Assembly (NCBI GenBank): GCA_030652335.1
Contig: JAUSAW010000013.1
Coordinates: forward strand, 62,001-126,000
Length of the DNA: 64,000 nucleotides
Direction: 5' to 3'
Source of the DNA: Gammaproteobacteria bacterium
GTDB taxonomy: Bacteria; Pseudomonadota; Gammaproteobacteria; Francisellales; CACEW01
The notes below the pieces were generated by a model. It was not told the origin of the DNA. It saw only the letters and a program-made list of their open reading frames with translations, and searched no databases. Of this stretch, positions 27,781-36,776 are shown one piece after another; positions within the stretch are counted from its first letter, which is position 1, and each line of letters starts with the position of its first letter. The position numbers were made by a program, and so were the translations under genes.

Positions 27781-30474
27781 TTAAGCTAAGTTTTTCAACA
27801 CAGTTTGCAAGATACCGCCATTATTGTAGTAATCCACTTCGATTTCATTATCCAAACGAACCAAGGCTTTAAAGCGCTTAAGCTCCCCGGAATCCGAGCG
27901 AGTAGTGACTTCAACTTCCTGACGTGGGCTAAGCTTATTGAGGCCTCTTATGGTAAAGACTTCCGAGCCATCTAAATGGATGGTCTCACGGCTTTGGTCT
28001 TCTAAGAACTGCAATGGCAATACGCCCATGCCGACTAAGTTGCTACGATGGATACGCTCATAGCTTTCTGCAATCACTACTTTAACACCAAGCAATAAGG
28101 TCCCTTTTGCCGCCCAGTCACGTGAGCTGCCGGTGCCGTATTCTTTGCCTGCTACAATCACTAAAGGCGTGTTATTTTCTTTATACTTCATGGCGGCATC
28201 ATAGATATACATAGTTTCTTTGTTTGGGTGATAAAGCGTAAAGCTACCTTCTTTATTAGGCACTAACAAGTTATGTAAACGTACATTACCAAAGGTCCCG
28301 CGCATCATAACCTGATGGTTACCACGGCGTGCGCCATAGGAGTTAAAGTCTTCTTTATCGACTCCATTTTTAATTAAATATTCGCCCGCTGGATAATCGG
28401 CTTTAATGCTGCCGGCTGGAGAAATATGGTCGGTCGTGATGCTATCACCAAACATGCCTAATATTCTGGCATCGACTAAATCTGTCGGGCCTTTATTGAT
28501 TTCGGCATCTTCAAAAAATGGTGGACATTGGATATAAGTAGAATCATTATCCCAGTTATAGAGATTACCTTTTGGTGCATCCAGTTTTTGCCAGAATTCG
28601 GTACCATCGAATACGGTGGCGTATTTTTCTTTATACATCTCTGGAGTTACTAAGGCTTCAACGGTCTCTTGGATTTCTCTATTGGAAGGCCAGATATCTT
28701 TTAGGAATACTGGATTGCCTTTAGAATCGTTACCGATTGGATCTTTTTCGGCATCGAAGTCTACCGTTCCTGCTAAGGCAAAAGCCACCACATGGATAGG
28801 TGAGGCTAAGTAGTTCGCTTTAACGTGAGGATTAATACGGCCTTCAAAGTTACGGTTACCGCTTAATACCGCCGCGACTACTAAATCGCCTTCTTTAATC
28901 GCTTCGACGATAGGCTCAGCCAAAGGTCCGCTATTACCGATACAGGTGGTACAACCATAGCCCACCACGTTAAAATGCAGGGCTTCGAGATATTGCATAA
29001 GACCGGATTTTTGCAAATACGCGGTTACGACTTGGGACCCTGGCGCTAAGCTGGTTTTGACATAAGGCTTAACGGTTAAACCTTTTTTAACAGCGTTGCG
29101 GGCCAATAGACCGGCACCGACCATTACATAAGGATTGGATGTGTTGGTACAAGAAGTAATGGCCGCGATCGCTACCGCTCCATGACCGATTTCAGTACCC
29201 ATGCCGCTTATTTTTACGCGCTTAGTTAAGTCAGCTTCAGGCACTGCAAAGCCACGCTTATCGACGGGCTGAGTTAAGGACAAGTTAAAGTCAGGCTTTA
29301 AAGCATTTAGGCTTATACGATCTTGTGGACGCTTAGGGCCGGCTAAGGTGGACTCTACGGTAGCTAGATCCATTGTTAATACGGCGCTATATTCAGGCTC
29401 TTCGGTGGAATCATCACGGAATAATTTTTGGGCTTTCATGCTGGTTTCGACTAAATCGACAAACTGGGATCGGTTAGAGAGCTCCATATAACGCAGAGTT
29501 TCATTATCCACTGGGAAGTAGCCCATGGTCGCGCCATATTCTGGAGCCATATTAGCGATAGTCGCTCTATCTGGCAGAGTTAAAGAGCTTAAGCCTTCAC
29601 CAAAAAATTCAACGAATTTTCCGACTACGCCTTGTTTACGCAACATCTGGGTCACATACAAAACTAAGTCGGTTGCGGTAACGCCTTCTTTCAATTTACC
29701 CGTAAACTTCACGCCTACTACATCGGGCAATTCCATATAATACGGCTGGCCTAACATTACGGCCTCGGCTTCAATTCCGCCCACACCCCAGCCTAATACG
29801 CCCAAACCATTAATCATGGTGGTATGAGAGTCAGTTCCTACCAAAGTATCGGGATAGGCTACCGTGCCTACGCCTTCGACTTCTTTGGTTAAGGTAACCG
29901 GTGCTAAATACTCTAAATTCACCTGATGGATAATCCCCATGCCCGGTGGAACCACTTTAAAGTTATCAAAGGCTTTTTGCGCCCATTTTAATAGGATATA
30001 GCGCTCTTTATTACGCTGAAATTCTAAATCGACGTTTTCGGTTAGCGATTTAGGGCCCCCAAAAAAGTCGACCTGGACCGAGTGATCGATTACCAAAGCG
30101 GTTTCAACCAAGGGATTAATTTTAGCAGGATCGCCGCCGGCTTTTTTAACCGCATCGCGCATAGCGGCTAGATCGACCACCGCTGGCACGCCGGTAAAAT
30201 CTTGCATGACGACTCGAGCCGGCATAAAGGGAATTTCTTCACGATTTTTATCGGATGCTTTCCAGTTAAGCGCTTTTAATACATCGGTCTCTTTTACTTT
30301 TTTGCCATCGATATTGCGCAATAAGTTTTCAACCAGAATTCGAATAGAATATGGCAGGCGCGACATTTTTTTGCCGGTTAGCTGCTCGAGCTTTTCAAGG
30401 CTATAAATAACCACTTCTTTGCCGGATTGGATTTTAAGGTGGGTTTGAGTCTTTGATTTGAAATTGTCGCTCAT
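27781..30474 (-). CDS. acnA: Aconitate hydratase A
   Basis: TCA-cycle [4Fe-4S] enzyme interconverting citrate and isocitrate. The 897 residues and domain order match AcnA/IRP-type aconitases. Cluster ligands lie in AITSCTNTSNPYV and GCTTCIGNSGPL; the swivelling C-terminal domain shows KEYGTGSSRDWAAKGT. Preceded by TTAGGAGCTAA and a promoter-like pair. No neighbours in an operon. Confidence 0.97.
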   Translation of the reverse strand: MSDNFKSKTQTHLKIQSGKEVVIYSLEKLEQLTGKKMSRLPYSIRILVENLLRNIDGKKVKETDVLKALNWKASDKNREEIPFMPARVVMQDFTGVPAVVDLAAMRDAVKKAGGDPAKINPLVETALVIDHSVQVDFFGGPKSLTENVDLEFQRNKERYILLKWAQKAFDNFKVVPPGMGIIHQVNLEYLAPVTLTKEVEGVGTVAYPDTLVGTDSHTTMINGLGVLGWGVGGIEAEAVMLGQPYYMELPDVVGVKFTGKLKEGVTATDLVLYVTQMLRKQGVVGKFVEFFGEGLSSLTLPDRATIANMAPEYGATMGYFPVDNETLRYMELSNRSQFVDLVETSMKAQKLFRDDSTEEPEYSAVLTMDLATVESTLAGPKRPQDRISLNALKPDFNLSLTQPVDKRGFAVPEADLTKRVKISGMGTEIGHGAVAIAAITSCTNTSNPYVMVGAGLLARNAVKKGLTVKPYVKTSLAPGSQVVTAYLQKSGLMQYLEALHFNVVGYGCTTCIGNSGPLAEPIVEAIKEGDLVVAAVLSGNRNFEGRINPHVKANYLASPIHVVAFALAGTVDFDAEKDPIGNDSKGNPVFLKDIWPSNREIQETVEALVTPEMYKEKYATVFDGTEFWQKLDAPKGNLYNWDNDSTYIQCPPFFEDAEINKGPTDLVDARILGMFGDSITTDHISPAGSIKADYPAGEYLIKNGVDKEDFNSYGARRGNHQVMMRGTFGNVRLHNLLVPNKEGSFTLYHPNKETMYIYDAAMKYKENNTPLVIVAGKEYGTGSSRDWAAKGTLLLGVKVVIAESYERIHRSNLVGMGVLPLQFLEDQSRETIHLDGSEVFTIRGLNKLSPRQEVEVTTRSDSGELKRFKALVRLDNEIEVDYYNNGGILQTVLKNLA

Positions 30475-30509
30475 GAAAGATTAGCTCCTAATGATATAAA
30501 CTTGAGCTT

Positions 30510-30537
30510 ATTATACGTGAATTCTCATAAGTTTGAA
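30510..30537 (-). promoter_or_regulatory. Likely acnA promoter
   Basis: On the minus strand TTCAAA (30532-30537) and TATAAT (30510-30515) are 16 nt apart, about 35 nt before the acnA ATG. Confidence 0.4.
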
Positions 30538-30573
30538 TATCAATCAGGAAATTCTATAGTGAATAATCATAAA

Positions 30574-31467
30574 TTATTCAAGGACTGGTGATCTTAAGGC
30601 TGTGCCAGCTCCTGCCGCCGCTAAAAAAGGCGCTTGTGCCGCATTAGTTTGGCCCAAGCTTAATCTTGCTGAATAAAGCAGCTCATCTTCAAGAAGATTA
30701 AGTTCGTTGGCTATGCTGATTAAATGTGTTAGCGCTTCAAGGGATTTAGCCTTTTGGAGAGGATTAAGTGCTGTGAGCTTTTCATAGGATTCATTCGCTT
30801 TCTGAAAAGCTTTATAGGCTTTTATGAGGTATTTTTTTCTGAAAATGTCTAGACCCTTATATTCAGGCAGCTTTTCATAATCAGCATGTTTTAAATAAAG
30901 CGTAGCTATTTCGAAATAGCAATTTGCTGTTATATCTATAGGAGCCCATTCAACTTGTGCAAGCCTTGCTCTTATGACTTTGACATCATTAGCCGTATTG
31001 ATAATCCTATCTTTTCGTCCTGGGCAGACGCGATCCCATGCATTTAATTGATCATTAATAGTAGCCGGGTGGCCTCCATAGGAAATTTTTAGCACATCAG
31101 AAAAATCTTCTTTATCATAAAACAGCATATATCTAAAAAAATTTAATTCGCCGCGCCCAATCATAAAGTGATAAATATTTCTATCAAAAGCATCGACATA
31201 ACTTGGCCTGGTACCAGCCTCCAATAACATAAAGGCGGCCTCATACTGTGGATGATCTTTGATTCTAAAAGCATCGAACAATAAATTACTCCCATAGAAA
31301 CCAGGGGGAGCTTTAATTACAAATGCTCCCCAATAATCATGAAGGATATAATCGAGCTTATTTCTAGCTTTATAATAATTGATAAATTTTTGGACTTTTA
31401 TTAAATTTCCGTTAGCAACTGCCTCGCGAAATCTATCAAGACCATATCCAGCTAGATAATCAAACAT
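30574..31467 (-). CDS. Unknown protein with ankyrin-like and helical-repeat regions
   Basis: Not firmly recognised. The first 140 residues look like degenerate ankyrin repeats (FREAVANGNLIKVQKFINYY; GSNLLFDAFRIK with EAAFMLLEAGTRPSYVDAF; then RNIYHFMIGRGELNFFRYML). The C-terminal part (about 175-275) is helical and TPR-like (CYFEIATLYLKHADY, YKAFQKANESYEKLTALNPLQKA). No signal peptide or membrane segment. I start at ATG 31467, with GGGGGCGGA before it; a TTG at 31482 is possible. In intracellular bacteria such proteins are often secreted effectors, but that is only a guess here. Confidence 0.6.
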   Translation of the reverse strand: MFDYLAGYGLDRFREAVANGNLIKVQKFINYYKARNKLDYILHDYWGAFVIKAPPGFYGSNLLFDAFRIKDHPQYEAAFMLLEAGTRPSYVDAFDRNIYHFMIGRGELNFFRYMLFYDKEDFSDVLKISYGGHPATINDQLNAWDRVCPGRKDRIINTANDVKVIRARLAQVEWAPIDITANCYFEIATLYLKHADYEKLPEYKGLDIFRKKYLIKAYKAFQKANESYEKLTALNPLQKAKSLEALTHLISIANELNLLEDELLYSARLSLGQTNAAQAPFLAAAGAGTALRSPVLE

Positions 31468-31545
31468 ATCCGCCCCCAGCAATTTATGGCTAGTATAAAC
31501 TTAACTTTTTCATAAATACATCGCATACACTAACGGGTAATTACT

Positions 31546-32160
31546 TTATACCATGGCAGGTGCTTCATCGGTAACTATAATCTGAGCTTCAGCTGGGGGC
31601 ACGATTCGAGGTTCATCTCGGCTAGCTATAGCAAATTCAATATAACCTTTCGTTCTTTTTTCACCATAATGTCTAACCATTATATCCACGGCTACTGACA
31701 ATATTATGCCTACCCCAATTAAAATCATATAGGGCAACTTTGATTGAAGCTGATCATTATCTTGATACTTGATTGCTGCTAACTTTAAGGCAGGGCTTAG
31801 CGCCAACCCTAGAAAACTCAAGATTACTGCTATATAAAAAATAGAATCTGGCTGAACTTTTATTCCTTTTCTGACATCAACATCAGTTCTTGCCCCTACA
31901 TGGCTTCTAACTATAGCTTCTTGGCGCTTACTGTGCTCCATAAAGCTGCCAACTTTAAACGTAGTCGAAGCAATAGCCCCTGCAAATGCAAAAGCTGAGC
32001 CTATTTCTACTGTAGGCTCTGTACTATATAAGAATAACCCTCCAGCAATTGCGGTACAAACATCGGACAGGCGCGAACCAGTAAAGAAATATTCTCCCAA
32101 AGATTGTAAAACACATGAATCCGAACGTATTGCTTCAAGCTCTTCTTTCGTCGCAGGCAT
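31546..32160 (-). CDS. Unknown four-helix membrane protein
   Basis: Not recognised. 204 residues with about four hydrophobic segments: VCTAIAGGLFLY and FAFAGAIASTTFK in the first 70 residues, then FYIAVILSFLGLALSPALKLAA (108-129) and LPYMILIGVGIILSVAVDIMV (140-160). The C-terminal tail is acidic and proline-containing. A perfect AGGAGG lies before the ATG at 32160, so the start is secure and expression probably strong. It precedes the ankyrin-like gene on the same strand with an 80-nt gap. Confidence 0.6.
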   Translation of the reverse strand: MPATKEELEAIRSDSCVLQSLGEYFFTGSRLSDVCTAIAGGLFLYSTEPTVEIGSAFAFAGAIASTTFKVGSFMEHSKRQEAIVRSHVGARTDVDVRKGIKVQPDSIFYIAVILSFLGLALSPALKLAAIKYQDNDQLQSKLPYMILIGVGIILSVAVDIMVRHYGEKRTKGYIEFAIASRDEPRIVPPAEAQIIVTDEAPAMV

Positions 32161-32301
32161 AATCCCTCCTTAGCAATTCATTGTTCAACATGAAAATACC
32201 AATATTTTGAACAAAAAATATACTATTTTATTGGAATATATGCAAGATGAAAAATATCAGCAAACAATAGCTTGCTTCAGTTTTAGGGCTATCGCTAGAT
32301 A

Positions 32302-32871
32302 TCAGTGAATTACAGTATCAGCCATCTGCATTAACTGAGTTTGCTCGTTTTTAAGGCTTGGGGTGTTCCAGCTAATGCTATATAAAACGCCTTGATCAAC
32401 CCATTGGATCATCGCCGGCCAATAATCTCCCATAGCGTGGCTTGGAGTAAAATAAGCCGATTGATGATGGACTAAATGTACCTGAACGGTGATAGGCTTC
32501 TTAGCCATATCGGTTTGCATTGAAACCTGCCCGCCTTTTTGCGTGCTAAAGCTGCCGACATTACAGGTTTTTATGCCATGACAAGTTGCCGTAGTATCTA
32601 CGTCGATTCGGTAGCCATTATCATAGCTCGACATGCTAGGTTCAAGGTAGGCATAATATTGTGTAGGCTTAGCAGGCTTAGGCATTTTCTGAGGAAACTG
32701 CACGGCTAAATCGCTTTCTTTTTGCAAGCTTGCCAAGACGGTGCTTAAACCATTAATACTGATGCTTGAGACCATCGATTTATTACCATAAGCGTAAGCG
32801 CTATTAAAACTTAAGCATGCCAGTGTTACACAGGCTATGATGGAAAATTTTTTAACATTAGCATGAGCCAT
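32302..32871 (-). CDS. Unknown secreted protein
   Basis: 189 residues with a signal peptide (KKFSIIACVTLACLSFNSAYA, predicted cut after AYA near residue 27). The mature part contains a Cys pair in TATCHGIKTCNVG, which could form a disulfide in the periplasm, and beta-rich segments such as KPITVQVHLVHHQSAYFTP. No known domain recognised. It lies 10 nt after the TIGR00266 gene on the same strand, so the two may be cotranscribed. Confidence 0.65.
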   Translation of the reverse strand: MAHANVKKFSIIACVTLACLSFNSAYAYGNKSMVSSISINGLSTVLASLQKESDLAVQFPQKMPKPAKPTQYYAYLEPSMSSYDNGYRIDVDTTATCHGIKTCNVGSFSTQKGGQVSMQTDMAKKPITVQVHLVHHQSAYFTPSHAMGDYWPAMIQWVDQGVLYSISWNTPSLKNEQTQLMQMADTVIH

Positions 32872-32881
32872 ATTATGCGCC

Positions 32882-33580
32882 TTATCGTTGTTTAGACATG
32901 GAATTTAAGGAGATGATCCTATCGGCTAATCGTGAGAATGGCAAGCTTTGCAGATAGATTTTTCCAGGGCCGGCTAACCTTACAAAAAACACCCCTTCTC
33001 CACCAAATAAGGTATTTTTAATACCGCCTACAAATTGAATATCATAGTTTACCGTGGCTTCAAAACCTAATAAGCAGCCTACATCGACTCTTAACTCTTC
33101 GCCTGCGGCAAGCTCTTTCTGAATAATCATGCCACCACCATGCACAAATACTAGGCCAGTGCCGCTGAGCTTTTGTAGGATAAAGCCATTGCCGCCAAAA
33201 AAACCAGTGCCAAGACGCTGCGTAAAAGCCACTTCAACGGCGACATCATCGCCGGCACATAAAAAGGATTCTTTATGGCAAAGCAGTTGACCGTGGTGTT
33301 CAGCTAGATTAATAGCCAGGACCTTGCCAGGATAAGGGGCCGCAAATGCAATCTTGGCTATCTGAGTATCGCTGGTATTGCGAAAGCTATTAAGGAAAAA
33401 ACCGGCTCCCGATACCATGCGCTTAATACCACCTAATAACCCACCGGGGCTGGTGGTGTCCATGGCTATACTAGGCTGCATATAAATCATAGCGCCTGTT
33501 TCGGCTCGAATACCTTCCTGGGGCTTAAGTTTAATTTCGACTAACTGTAAATCGTGTCCGTGAATTTCATAATCCAACAT
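32882..33580 (-). CDS. TIGR00266/AIM24-family protein
   Basis: About 232 residues of the conserved AIM24/TIGR00266 beta-prism family, whose biochemical function is not established. Typical glycine-rich blocks are GGLLGGIKRMVSGAGFF, GTGFFGGNGFILQKLSG and VGGIKNTLFGGEGVFF. No signal peptide. I chose the ATG at 33580 because AAGGAGA lies 7 nt upstream; the frame extends to 33610 but has no supporting site. Confidence 0.85.
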   Translation of the reverse strand: MLDYEIHGHDLQLVEIKLKPQEGIRAETGAMIYMQPSIAMDTTSPGGLLGGIKRMVSGAGFFLNSFRNTSDTQIAKIAFAAPYPGKVLAINLAEHHGQLLCHKESFLCAGDDVAVEVAFTQRLGTGFFGGNGFILQKLSGTGLVFVHGGGMIIQKELAAGEELRVDVGCLLGFEATVNYDIQFVGGIKNTLFGGEGVFFVRLAGPGKIYLQSLPFSRLADRIISLNSMSKQR

Positions 33581-33660
33581 ACTGAATCTCCTTACGTAAA
33601 AAAGCCGCACTAGGCGGCTTAATTATACTATAACTTGTATTAACAGGCAGTAGCAGCCAA

Positions 33661-34701
33661 TTAACGAGTAATTTGTACTGGTACTGGAACATCAGCTTCG
33701 GCACGTCTATTTAAGGTGCGGCCAGCATCTGTTGCGTTATCAGCGATAGGATTGCTGATTCCCATACCTTTAGCGCTTAAGCGTGAAGCGGCGATATGTT
33801 TGACATTAACCAAATAGTTTTCAACCATAAGCGCACGTTTGGTGGATAGTGATTGGTTAAATGCTAATGGGCCTTCGCTGCTAGCATAACCGTAAAGAAC
33901 AGCATCAGTATTTGGATACGCTTTCATAAAGTCGCCTAAACGGGCAATTGGGCCATAAAATTCTGGCTTAATGACGGCTTCATTTTGCTCAAACTTCACA
34001 TTTAAGTGCATGGTCATTACGTTACCATTAAATGTTACACAACCGGCTTGGTTAGGGGACATTTGTCCATTTTTACAAACAGAAACGCCCTCAGGCAACA
34101 GTCCTTTTAGCGCTGACTGGGAATTATCTAACATCGCCTGCTGTCTTGCGGTCAATGCGTTGGTGCTAACAGGTGCGCTGCTCGTCGTATTAACGGCGCC
34201 GAAATTCCAGCTTAAACCACCTGTAAATAAGGAGTCTGCTTTACCTTGGCCAAATTGATAAGCCATGCGATAAGTAGCAGTGGCATTTAAATTAGGACCT
34301 AGTGCATAAGCTAAACCAACTCCGCCATCGGCCATAGCATTTTTGCTAACCATTTGCATATAACCTGCACCGATTAAAGCATAAGGCATAATGTTGGTTT
34401 GAGTCGGCAGGCTAAATTTACCTTCTACGTCGAGCAAGGTTAATCCTTGAGAAGTATTTGAGTTATCTTGAGTAGAGGCGCCGCCGGCATTCGCTTGTAC
34501 AGCGAAATAAGGGGTTAGGTTATAACCTACGCCGACGCTGCCAAATGCGGCGTTGCTCATATCGCGGGTCACATCTGGATTATATACGCCAAACTCTAGA
34601 GGCATATAAATAGTTCCGGCTGTATTAGTCATCGCTATTGCTGAGTGGATACCGCCTAGCGCGACTCCGGTTAATACTAAACTTAATAAGGTTTTTTTCA
34701 T
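33661..34701 (-). CDS. OmpA-family outer-membrane protein
   Basis: A signal peptide (MKKTLLSLVLTGVALGG ... AIA) precedes an eight-strand-type barrel (about residues 25-170), a linker with two cysteines (VCKNGQMSPNQAGCV) that may be disulfide-bonded, and a C-terminal OmpA/MotB peptidoglycan-binding domain (about 235-345) ending TLNRRAEADV. The barrel would anchor in the outer membrane while the C-terminus binds the cell wall. I chose ATG 34701 because AGGAGC lies 8 nt upstream. A textbook promoter precedes it. Confidence 0.88.
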   Translation of the reverse strand: MKKTLLSLVLTGVALGGIHSAIAMTNTAGTIYMPLEFGVYNPDVTRDMSNAAFGSVGVGYNLTPYFAVQANAGGASTQDNSNTSQGLTLLDVEGKFSLPTQTNIMPYALIGAGYMQMVSKNAMADGGVGLAYALGPNLNATATYRMAYQFGQGKADSLFTGGLSWNFGAVNTTSSAPVSTNALTARQQAMLDNSQSALKGLLPEGVSVCKNGQMSPNQAGCVTFNGNVMTMHLNVKFEQNEAVIKPEFYGPIARLGDFMKAYPNTDAVLYGYASSEGPLAFNQSLSTKRALMVENYLVNVKHIAASRLSAKGMGISNPIADNATDAGRTLNRRAEADVPVPVQITR

Positions 34702-34746
34702 TATCGGGCTCCTGATTGGACATTTGGCTATTTTTTTCACTGCCTT

Positions 34747-34775
34747 AGTATAACCAAGTGCTTAAGAAGTGCCAA
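34747..34775 (-). promoter_or_regulatory. Sigma-70 promoter of the OmpA-family gene
   Basis: On the minus strand TTGGCA (34770-34775) and TATACT (34747-34752) are separated by exactly 17 nt, giving a 5' leader of about 40 nt before ATG 34701. Confidence 0.65.
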
Positions 34776-34795
34776 CAACTGTCAGTACTTTATTT

Positions 34796-34882
34796 TCAAA
34801 ATAAAAAAATCGTTAAAGCAAAGACGGTGCTAGTCGCTGACAGCATGCTTATTGTGGTTAAGCCTAATAATATTTTTTTCAT
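34796..34882 (-). CDS. 28-residue signal-peptide-only reading frame
   Basis: GGGAGA sits 5 nt before an ATG that encodes MKKILLGLTTISMLSATSTV, then FALTIFLF and stop. The first 22 residues form a complete Sec signal peptide ending VFA; the mature part is only six residues. Either a secreted-protein gene lost its body, or this is a genuine tiny membrane peptide. It lies just upstream of the OmpA gene promoter on the same strand. The rest of 34702-35027 holds only that promoter and a TATACT at 34988-34993 ahead of the ABC permease. Confidence 0.4.
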   Translation of the reverse strand: MKKILLGLTTISMLSATSTVFALTIFLF

Positions 34883-35027
34883 TAGATTCTCCCTTTTGCC
34901 AATCGAACAATCATTTCAATAGTAACGAATTAAGCAATCTAAAACCATTGAGTCACAGAAAAGCTGGATCATGCCATCTTTGCCCCTTATACTACTGAGG
35001 AATTAAATTAAGGCTATTGAGTAGAAA

Positions 35028-36767
35028 ATGCGGCGTTATTTATCAATTTTCTCACAGGCAAACGTTACGCTAATCCCAAATATATGGGACATTTTGGCCT
35101 TAGTTATAGTCCTTAGTCTGATGCTTGCAATGGGCTGGGCGGCTTCACATATGGCCCTACCCTTTCACGTAGGCCAAGAAATTCCTATTACACTAAACAT
35201 CTCTTCCCTGCCTAACTATGCTCTACAAACCACGATTAGAATGTTTATCGCCTTGTTTTTTTCCTTTATATTCAGCCTGATTGTGGCAACAGTGGCCGCT
35301 AAAAGTGAACGAGCCGGAAAATTAATTATCCCACTAATCGATATTTTACAATCGGTGCCCATACTAGCCTTTCTTGCTATTAGCGTGACAGGCTTTATCG
35401 CCCTATTCCCTAACTCCATGCTCGGGCCAGAATGTGCGGCTATTTTCGTGGTATTTACCTCGCAAGTCTGGAATATGACCTTAAGCTTTTATCAATCGCT
35501 TCGCACCGTGCCTAAAGAACTGGTGGAAGCCGGACATATGTATCAGCTATCGAGTTGGCAGCGATTTTGGCGAATCGAAGCGCCATTTGGTATGCCAGGC
35601 CTATTATGGAATGCCATGATGTCCATGTCCGGGGGCTGGTTTTTTATTGTGGCCGCCGAAGCAATCTCCGTTGCCCATCAAAATATTACCCTGCCTGGCA
35701 TTGGCTCTTATATTGCTCTAGCTATCGATCAACGAAATATGCATGCCATTATTTATTCTATTATTACCATGATGATCGTTATCGCCCTGTACGATCAGTT
35801 ATTATTTCGTCCCCTGGTTAGCTGGTCTGAAAAATTCAAATGCGGCGACATCTCAGAAGATACTTCTCAGTCCTGGGTATTAGACTTATTAAAACGCACG
35901 CGTTTTTTACATATGGTTGGTTTAAGCCTACAACGATTATTCGAAGCTTTTGTTAATTTTCCCTTATTTAGTAAGCGCAAATATCATGGCAAACACCATG
36001 CCATGGCTAAGGCCCCGCCCTGCATAGTAGAAAATGTATTGTGGTATGCGGTGCTGATGACAATGGTAATAGGCATGGCACTGTTTGCCTGGCATTTTAT
36101 TTTTCAAAATATTCCCTTATCTGAAACCTGGCAGGTCTTTGTCCTTGGGGCTTATACCGCCCTTAGGGTCTTCGTGCTTATTATGATCTGTTCCTTAATT
36201 TGGCTACCCGTTGGCTTATGGGTAGGTACTCGGCCTCGCGTCACTCAATATGTCCAACCTATTGCACAATTCTTAGCCGCCTTCCCGGCTAACTTGTTCT
36301 TTCCTATCTTCGTCATACTCATCGTAAAATATAATTTGAATGTAGAGATTTGGACCGCCCCCTTAATGGTGCTAGGGACGCAATGGTATATCCTATTTAA
36401 CGTTATTGCCGGCGCCTCCGCTATTCCAAGAGAACTCACCCTGGCCGCAGAAAATATGCAGCTTAAAGGCTGGATAAAATGGAAACGCTTTTTATTGCCA
36501 GCCGTATTCCCCTACTATGTGACAGGCGCTATTACGGCCGCTGGCGGTTCATGGAATGCCAGTATCGTGGCAGAGGTCATACACTGGGGACATATTACTC
36601 TACAGGCCCATGGCCTAGGCGCGTATATTGCGGCTAACACTGAATCGGGAAACTTCACCCACCTAGCCTTAGGCGTGGTTGTGATGTGTATCTGGGTAAC
36701 AGCAATTAACTTATTATTTTGGCGACGTCTGTATAACTACGCAGAACAACGCTATAACTTAAACTAG
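35028..36767 (+). CDS. Fused double ABC permease, NitT/TauT type
   Basis: 579 residues holding two binding-protein-dependent permease domains in one chain. The first EAA loop is ELVEAGHMYQLSSWQRFWRIEAP (about 165-187), the second ELTLAAENMQLKGWIKWKRFLLP (about 470-492). About 12 membrane helices. The family imports nitrate, sulfonates or bicarbonate-like anions, but no solute-binding protein is nearby, so the substrate is open. The ATPase gene starts 9 nt downstream. Confidence 0.88.
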   Translation: MRRYLSIFSQANVTLIPNIWDILALVIVLSLMLAMGWAASHMALPFHVGQEIPITLNISSLPNYALQTTIRMFIALFFSFIFSLIVATVAAKSERAGKLIIPLIDILQSVPILAFLAISVTGFIALFPNSMLGPECAAIFVVFTSQVWNMTLSFYQSLRTVPKELVEAGHMYQLSSWQRFWRIEAPFGMPGLLWNAMMSMSGGWFFIVAAEAISVAHQNITLPGIGSYIALAIDQRNMHAIIYSIITMMIVIALYDQLLFRPLVSWSEKFKCGDISEDTSQSWVLDLLKRTRFLHMVGLSLQRLFEAFVNFPLFSKRKYHGKHHAMAKAPPCIVENVLWYAVLMTMVIGMALFAWHFIFQNIPLSETWQVFVLGAYTALRVFVLIMICSLIWLPVGLWVGTRPRVTQYVQPIAQFLAAFPANLFFPIFVILIVKYNLNVEIWTAPLMVLGTQWYILFNVIAGASAIPRELTLAAENMQLKGWIKWKRFLLPAVFPYYVTGAITAAGGSWNASIVAEVIHWGHITLQAHGLGAYIAANTESGNFTHLALGVVVMCIWVTAINLLFWRRLYNYAEQRYNLN

Positions 36768-36776
36768 GACGGCCCA

